Positions 45,212 through 48,359 of a DNA stretch of 48,359 bases are shown piece by piece. The notes below the pieces were generated by a model. It worked only from the letters and a program-made list of their open reading frames with translations. It was not told the origin of the DNA and did no database searches. The first letter of the stretch is position 1. Every line of letters begins with the position of its first letter. Made by a program: the position numbers and the translations under genes. The stretch covers positions 1-48,359 of the forward strand of contig JAHFFN010000007.1 in assembly GCA_023247915.1 (NCBI GenBank), given 5' to 3'. This stretch comes from Candidatus Omnitrophota bacterium (GTDB lineage Bacteria; Omnitrophota; Gorgyraeia; 2-02-FULL-51-18).

Positions 45212-47022
45212 AAGCGTTGTTTTTTTGGATTTTTATCTTAGCAGGATTAACCGGAACATTCAGTCGCGTTCTGGGTCTACTTCAATTATCTTTTGAGTCT
45301 TGTTTGGAGGAAGCGATTCTTTCCGTCGGTTTGGGGTTTGGGGCGCTGGCCTATACGGTGTTTTTAGTCGGATCGATGGGTTTTTTGACTCAACCGGTGT
45401 TCGCGGTGGTGGTGGCTGGAATATTTATTCTGGGGATGAGTCCGTTTCAACGAGTGGCGCTGGGCGTTTTTGGAGAAGCTGTTCTTTTCTGGAAAGAGAG
45501 TCGTTTGTGGGATCGGGCGCTGATTCTTTTGATGGTGGCGGTGTTTGGCCTTAGCCTGTGCGGCGCGCTGGCGCCGGCCATCGGCCAGGACGAGCTTTGC
45601 TATCACTTGATGCAACCCAAAAATTATGTGCATGCGCACGCGATTTATGAAGTACCTTTTTCCAGCAATTCGCTTTGGCCGTATCTGATGCAAATGCTTT
45701 TTACGTTAGGCCTTCTTCTGCAGGGGGATTCGCTGGCGAAGCTTTTTCATTTTGCGACCTATCTTTTGGCAGGCCTTACGATTTTTTTATTTTTAAAGCG
45801 GGAAGTCGGGAGTAAGGCGGCTCTGTACGGAATGGCCGTGTACGCGCTCACGCCGGTGGCATTTATTCAGGCGTCTTTCGCCTATGTGGATAACGCGTTG
45901 GCTTTTTATGTTTTTATTTCGTTTTACGCGTTTTATTTATTTTTAAAAGAAAAAAAAATAGGGTGGGCGATCCTTTCGGGGATTTTTTCAGGGTTTGCGG
46001 CTTCGATCAAGCTTCTCGGGCTGTTCGCACTGCCAATTTTATTTTTGATCGCCATTCCCAGTTTCATCAAGAGCGATAAGAAAAAGAATTTTTTAGGAGC
46101 GACGCTCATTTTTACGGCGGCGCTTTTGATCAGTGGCGGTCTTTGGTACGCGCGTTCCTGGATCTTGCGGGGAAATCCGGTGTATCCGTTTTATCCGGAA
46201 ATCTTTGGGGGGCATGGATGGGGCGATACGACCTATTTGTCGCATGGCGGGCACAGAAACTGGGTTAATTTTCTTTTAGTTTTCTGGAATCTGACATTGC
46301 GGCCTCAGCTTTTTGGCGGAGAGCAGATCGGTGTCGTTTATTTGGCAATTTTACCGCTCCTACTTTTACAGAGGCCGTGGCCGGCATGGTTAAAGAGCGC
46401 TTTATTTTTTGCTGCGCTCTATGTTTTCTTTTGGTTCAAGGTCGACCCGAACACACGATTTCTCATGCCAGCACTGCCTTTTTTGGCTTGTGGGGTCGCG
46501 TATTGGATGGACAAGGGAATGGATGCCTCTCAGAAAAAGGGACGACTTTTAATCGGGACTTTATTGGGCGTCATGCTGGTGGCGCAAAGCGCTTTCGCTA
46601 TTTATCATTTTAAAGACGCGGTCGCGCTTTTATTTCACAAAGACCGGGCGTTTTATCTCCGGGACAAAGAGAGAAGCTTCGCGGCGGCCAAAGAAATCAA
46701 TCGTTCTTTAAAAGCGACAGACCGGATTCTTTCAACCCGCGAAATGCGCGGGTATTATTTTGAAAATACTTTTGTGCTCGAAGGCGATATTTGGCGCATG
46801 ACGCATTATGCGGATCAGGCGCATTCAGGGCGCGAGCTTGCGGATTATTTGAAAGCCCAAGGGTTTACGCATGTGCTCGATGCGGATTTGGGAGAGCCGA
46901 ACTCTTCCGATCCCCCAGTCACACGCTTTTTGAGAGAAAATCCTGATAAAAAAGATTATTTCGAAGAAATTCTTAGAGTGCACAGCAAGGAAGCCCATTA
47001 CATTTTATACAAAATCCTTTAG
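45208..47022 (+). CDS. GT-C family membrane glycosyltransferase
   Basis: The ATG at 45208 overlaps the small gene's stop (ATGA) and begins a natural first helix, KALFFWIFILAGL; the GTG at 45181 would add a polar stretch and is less likely. 604 residues, about fourteen helices. The loop AIGQDELCYHLMQPKNYV has the acidic DE pair typical of GT-C enzymes, and a soluble C-terminal domain of about 130 residues follows. It probably adds a sugar from a lipid-phosphate donor at the outer membrane face of the cytoplasmic membrane. Confidence 0.82.
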   Translation: MKALFFWIFILAGLTGTFSRVLGLLQLSFESCLEEAILSVGLGFGALAYTVFLVGSMGFLTQPVFAVVVAGIFILGMSPFQRVALGVFGEAVLFWKESRLWDRALILLMVAVFGLSLCGALAPAIGQDELCYHLMQPKNYVHAHAIYEVPFSSNSLWPYLMQMLFTLGLLLQGDSLAKLFHFATYLLAGLTIFLFLKREVGSKAALYGMAVYALTPVAFIQASFAYVDNALAFYVFISFYAFYLFLKEKKIGWAILSGIFSGFAASIKLLGLFALPILFLIAIPSFIKSDKKKNFLGATLIFTAALLISGGLWYARSWILRGNPVYPFYPEIFGGHGWGDTTYLSHGGHRNWVNFLLVFWNLTLRPQLFGGEQIGVVYLAILPLLLLQRPWPAWLKSALFFAALYVFFWFKVDPNTRFLMPALPFLACGVAYWMDKGMDASQKKGRLLIGTLLGVMLVAQSAFAIYHFKDAVALLFHKDRAFYLRDKERSFAAAKEINRSLKATDRILSTREMRGYYFENTFVLEGDIWRMTHYADQAHSGRELADYLKAQGFTHVLDADLGEPNSSDPPVTRFLRENPDKKDYFEEILRVHSKEAHYILYKIL

Positions 47023-47031
47023 GAGAAATCG

Positions 47032-47820
47032 ATGAACGCTTTGATCACGAATGAAACCGATCGCATCACCAAGAAAGCCTGGGAAAAGAATTGGGAAAAT
47101 ATCACGATTCCCGAAGTGCTCAGTATTTTTGATTATGTGCGCGTGAAAAAACAGATGGAGATTTTTTGTCGCGTGCTTCCCAAGCCTGGGAAAATCCTGG
47201 AAGGCGGCTGCGGCCTGGCACCGTATTTGATTCGTCTAAGACAACTCGGCTATGACGTGCAAGGGGTGGATTACAACGAGGGGCCGGTGCTGAAGGTTCG
47301 CCAATTTGACCCCACGCTGCCGGTTTCGGTTGGCGATGTGACTCAGCTTCCGTTTCCGGACGCGAGTTTTGACGGGTATTTGTCGCTAGGCGTGATTGAG
47401 CATTTTTTTGAAGGTCCTCAGAAAGCTATCGCGGAGGCGTTTCGGGTGTTGAAGCCCGGCGCGGTGTTTGTGGTCACCGTACCTACACGTAATTTCTTTA
47501 TGGATTTGAAAGCGCCGATCAACGCGATCAAATCGAATAAATTTTTGAGAAAACTTTTTAAGAAACCGCTCGACAATCATTATTGGGAACAATATTTCAA
47601 AAGAAAGCGGCTGATTCAATATTTGAATGAAGGCGGATTTCAAGTCAAAGAAGTTCATCCGCTGGATCACTCGCATACGCTGGTGGCTTTTTCCAATTTT
47701 TTCCGTGACAAGAGCACCTATGACGAGGCATCCCCGCTGGCGATTAAGATTTCTTATTTTTTTGAAAAATATCTGGCTTGGCAAACCTGTTCTCAAATGT
47801 GCCTGATCTGTTACAAATGA
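47032..47820 (+). CDS. Class I SAM-dependent methyltransferase
   Basis: 262 residues with a clear ribosome site (AGGAG, 9 bases after the previous stop begins). The SAM site reads ILEGGCGLAPYLIRL, followed by VQGVDYNEG, the LPFPDASFDGYLSLGVIEHF motif and AFRVLKPGAVFVVTVP. It probably methylates a sugar, glycan end or lipid of this pathway. The stop overlaps the start of the formyltransferase-like gene (ATGA). Confidence 0.87.
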   Translation: MNALITNETDRITKKAWEKNWENITIPEVLSIFDYVRVKKQMEIFCRVLPKPGKILEGGCGLAPYLIRLRQLGYDVQGVDYNEGPVLKVRQFDPTLPVSVGDVTQLPFPDASFDGYLSLGVIEHFFEGPQKAIAEAFRVLKPGAVFVVTVPTRNFFMDLKAPINAIKSNKFLRKLFKKPLDNHYWEQYFKRKRLIQYLNEGGFQVKEVHPLDHSHTLVAFSNFFRDKSTYDEASPLAIKISYFFEKYLAWQTCSQMCLICYK

Positions 47821-48359
47821 AAATAGTTCTTCTCACAACAGATACGGTGGACGGACGAATTGTCCTGGACGCCTTAAAGAGCGCGAAAATAGACTTGGCG
47901 GGCATTGTTTATGAGCCGCGTCCCGGACGCGTCAAAACACGTGTCAAAGCGCTGCTCCGGCATTTGCCGGCGCGTTATGAAAGCGAATCAATCCCCGTGA
48001 GAGTCACGGCGGATATTCACCAGGCGCGTGAATTTCTGAGCGCGCTCAAACCCGATTTATTTGTCGTGGTGGGCACGCGAAAAATCCGTCCTGAAATTTT
48101 TCAAATGGCTCCGCAGGGCGCGATCAACCTGCACACCGGCCTTCTTCCCGCGTATCGCGGAGCGGATTCGGAATTTTGGGCGCTTTATCAAAAAGAACCG
48201 GATCAGGTGGGCGTGACGATTCTTCACATGGACGCGGGGTTGGACAGCGGAGACATCTTGCTCACGCAAAAGCAAGGGATCGAGCCGGGCGATGATTATA
48301 TTTCTCTCCATAAAAAAAACTTAACGCTAGGCGCCGAAAAAATAGTGGAAACCATTCGA
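47817..48359 (+). CDS. Formyltransferase-family protein (3' truncated), probable sugar N-formyltransferase
   Basis: The frame opens at ATG 47817 and runs without a stop through the last base, 181 codons visible. It has the formyl transferase pattern: INLHTGLLPAYRG with Asn104 and His106, and GLDSGDIL with Asp143, corresponding to the Asn-His-Asp site of Fmt and sugar N-formyltransferases. These use N10-formyl-tetrahydrofolate to formylate an amino sugar on a nucleotide. In this glycan locus a sugar substrate is more likely than Met-tRNA. The C-terminal part lies outside the window. Confidence 0.85.
   Translation, partial: MKIVLLTTDTVDGRIVLDALKSAKIDLAGIVYEPRPGRVKTRVKALLRHLPARYESESIPVRVTADIHQAREFLSALKPDLFVVVGTRKIRPEIFQMAPQGAINLHTGLLPAYRGADSEFWALYQKEPDQVGVTILHMDAGLDSGDILLTQKQGIEPGDDYISLHKKNLTLGAEKIVETIR

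Overview
This window is one long surface-glycan (O-antigen, capsule or S-layer-type polysaccharide) locus. It is cut at both ends: an epimerase enters at base 1 and a formyltransferase-like gene runs off the last base. About 40 protein genes fill almost the whole length. No stretch without a gene exceeds 300 bases; the longest (13449-13734) is a palindromic element, and the others (26933-27085, 41830-41988, 42784-42849) hold promoter-like sites. I see no rRNA, tRNA, CRISPR array or transposase. Base composition looks close to half GC by eye and TGA is used as a normal stop. The gene set (many GT-C/PMT and YfhO-type membrane proteins, Wzx, nonulosonate genes, CotH/VTC/DUF4956) suggests a bacterium, probably an uncultivated lineage such as Omnitrophota or a similar candidate phylum; that placement is a guess from style, not from a marker gene.

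Layout. (1) 1-13448, + strand: two tandem tyvelose/paratose-epimerase-like SDRs, a GT2, a B12-binding-type radical SAM enzyme, a YfhO-like membrane protein, a DegT-like/GT2-like fusion with histidine in place of the PLP lysine, another SDR, another GT2 and two GT-C membrane proteins, nearly all joined by ATGA or short overlaps. (2) 13456-13726: a roughly 270-bp element with perfect 27-bp inverted ends (MITE or invertible switch). (3) 13735-22685, + strand: methyltransferase, acyltransferase 3, GT-C-like protein, MBL-fold hydrolase, a frameshifted UDP-GlcNAc 2-epimerase, GalE-type epimerase, GT2, GT-C. (4) 22678-26932, - strand: CotH(beta-helix), VTC and DUF4956, ending in a terminator embedded in the convergent GT-C gene. 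(5) 27086-40053, + strand: a small hypothetical protein, an excisionase-type HTH protein, then a nonulosonic (pseudaminic-like) acid cluster (NeuB-type synthase, GNAT, PseB, PseC, Wzx flippase, SpsF-type CMP-transferase, associated methylase, DUF4910), followed by an AsnB / ACP / AMP-ligase / AAC(3)-like cassette that looks designed to activate and transfer an acyl group. (6) 40042-41829, - strand: a GT-B-like protein. (7) 41989-48359, + strand: PhyH-type dioxygenase, a YfhO-like protein with a possible 10-codon leader ORF, a 40-residue membrane peptide gene, a GT-C protein, a methyltransferase and the partial formyltransferase.

How they may work together: SDRs, aminotransferase-like enzymes, methyltransferases, a formyltransferase and acyltransferases make unusual deoxy/amino sugars and a nonulosonate. 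GT2 enzymes probably load some sugars onto polyprenyl phosphate for the GT-C membrane transferases, and Wzx exports the lipid-linked glycan. Most genes are translationally coupled. Where real gaps occur, several starts have a -10-like hexamer 6-8 nt before the ATG and no Shine-Dalgarno, suggesting leaderless transcripts.
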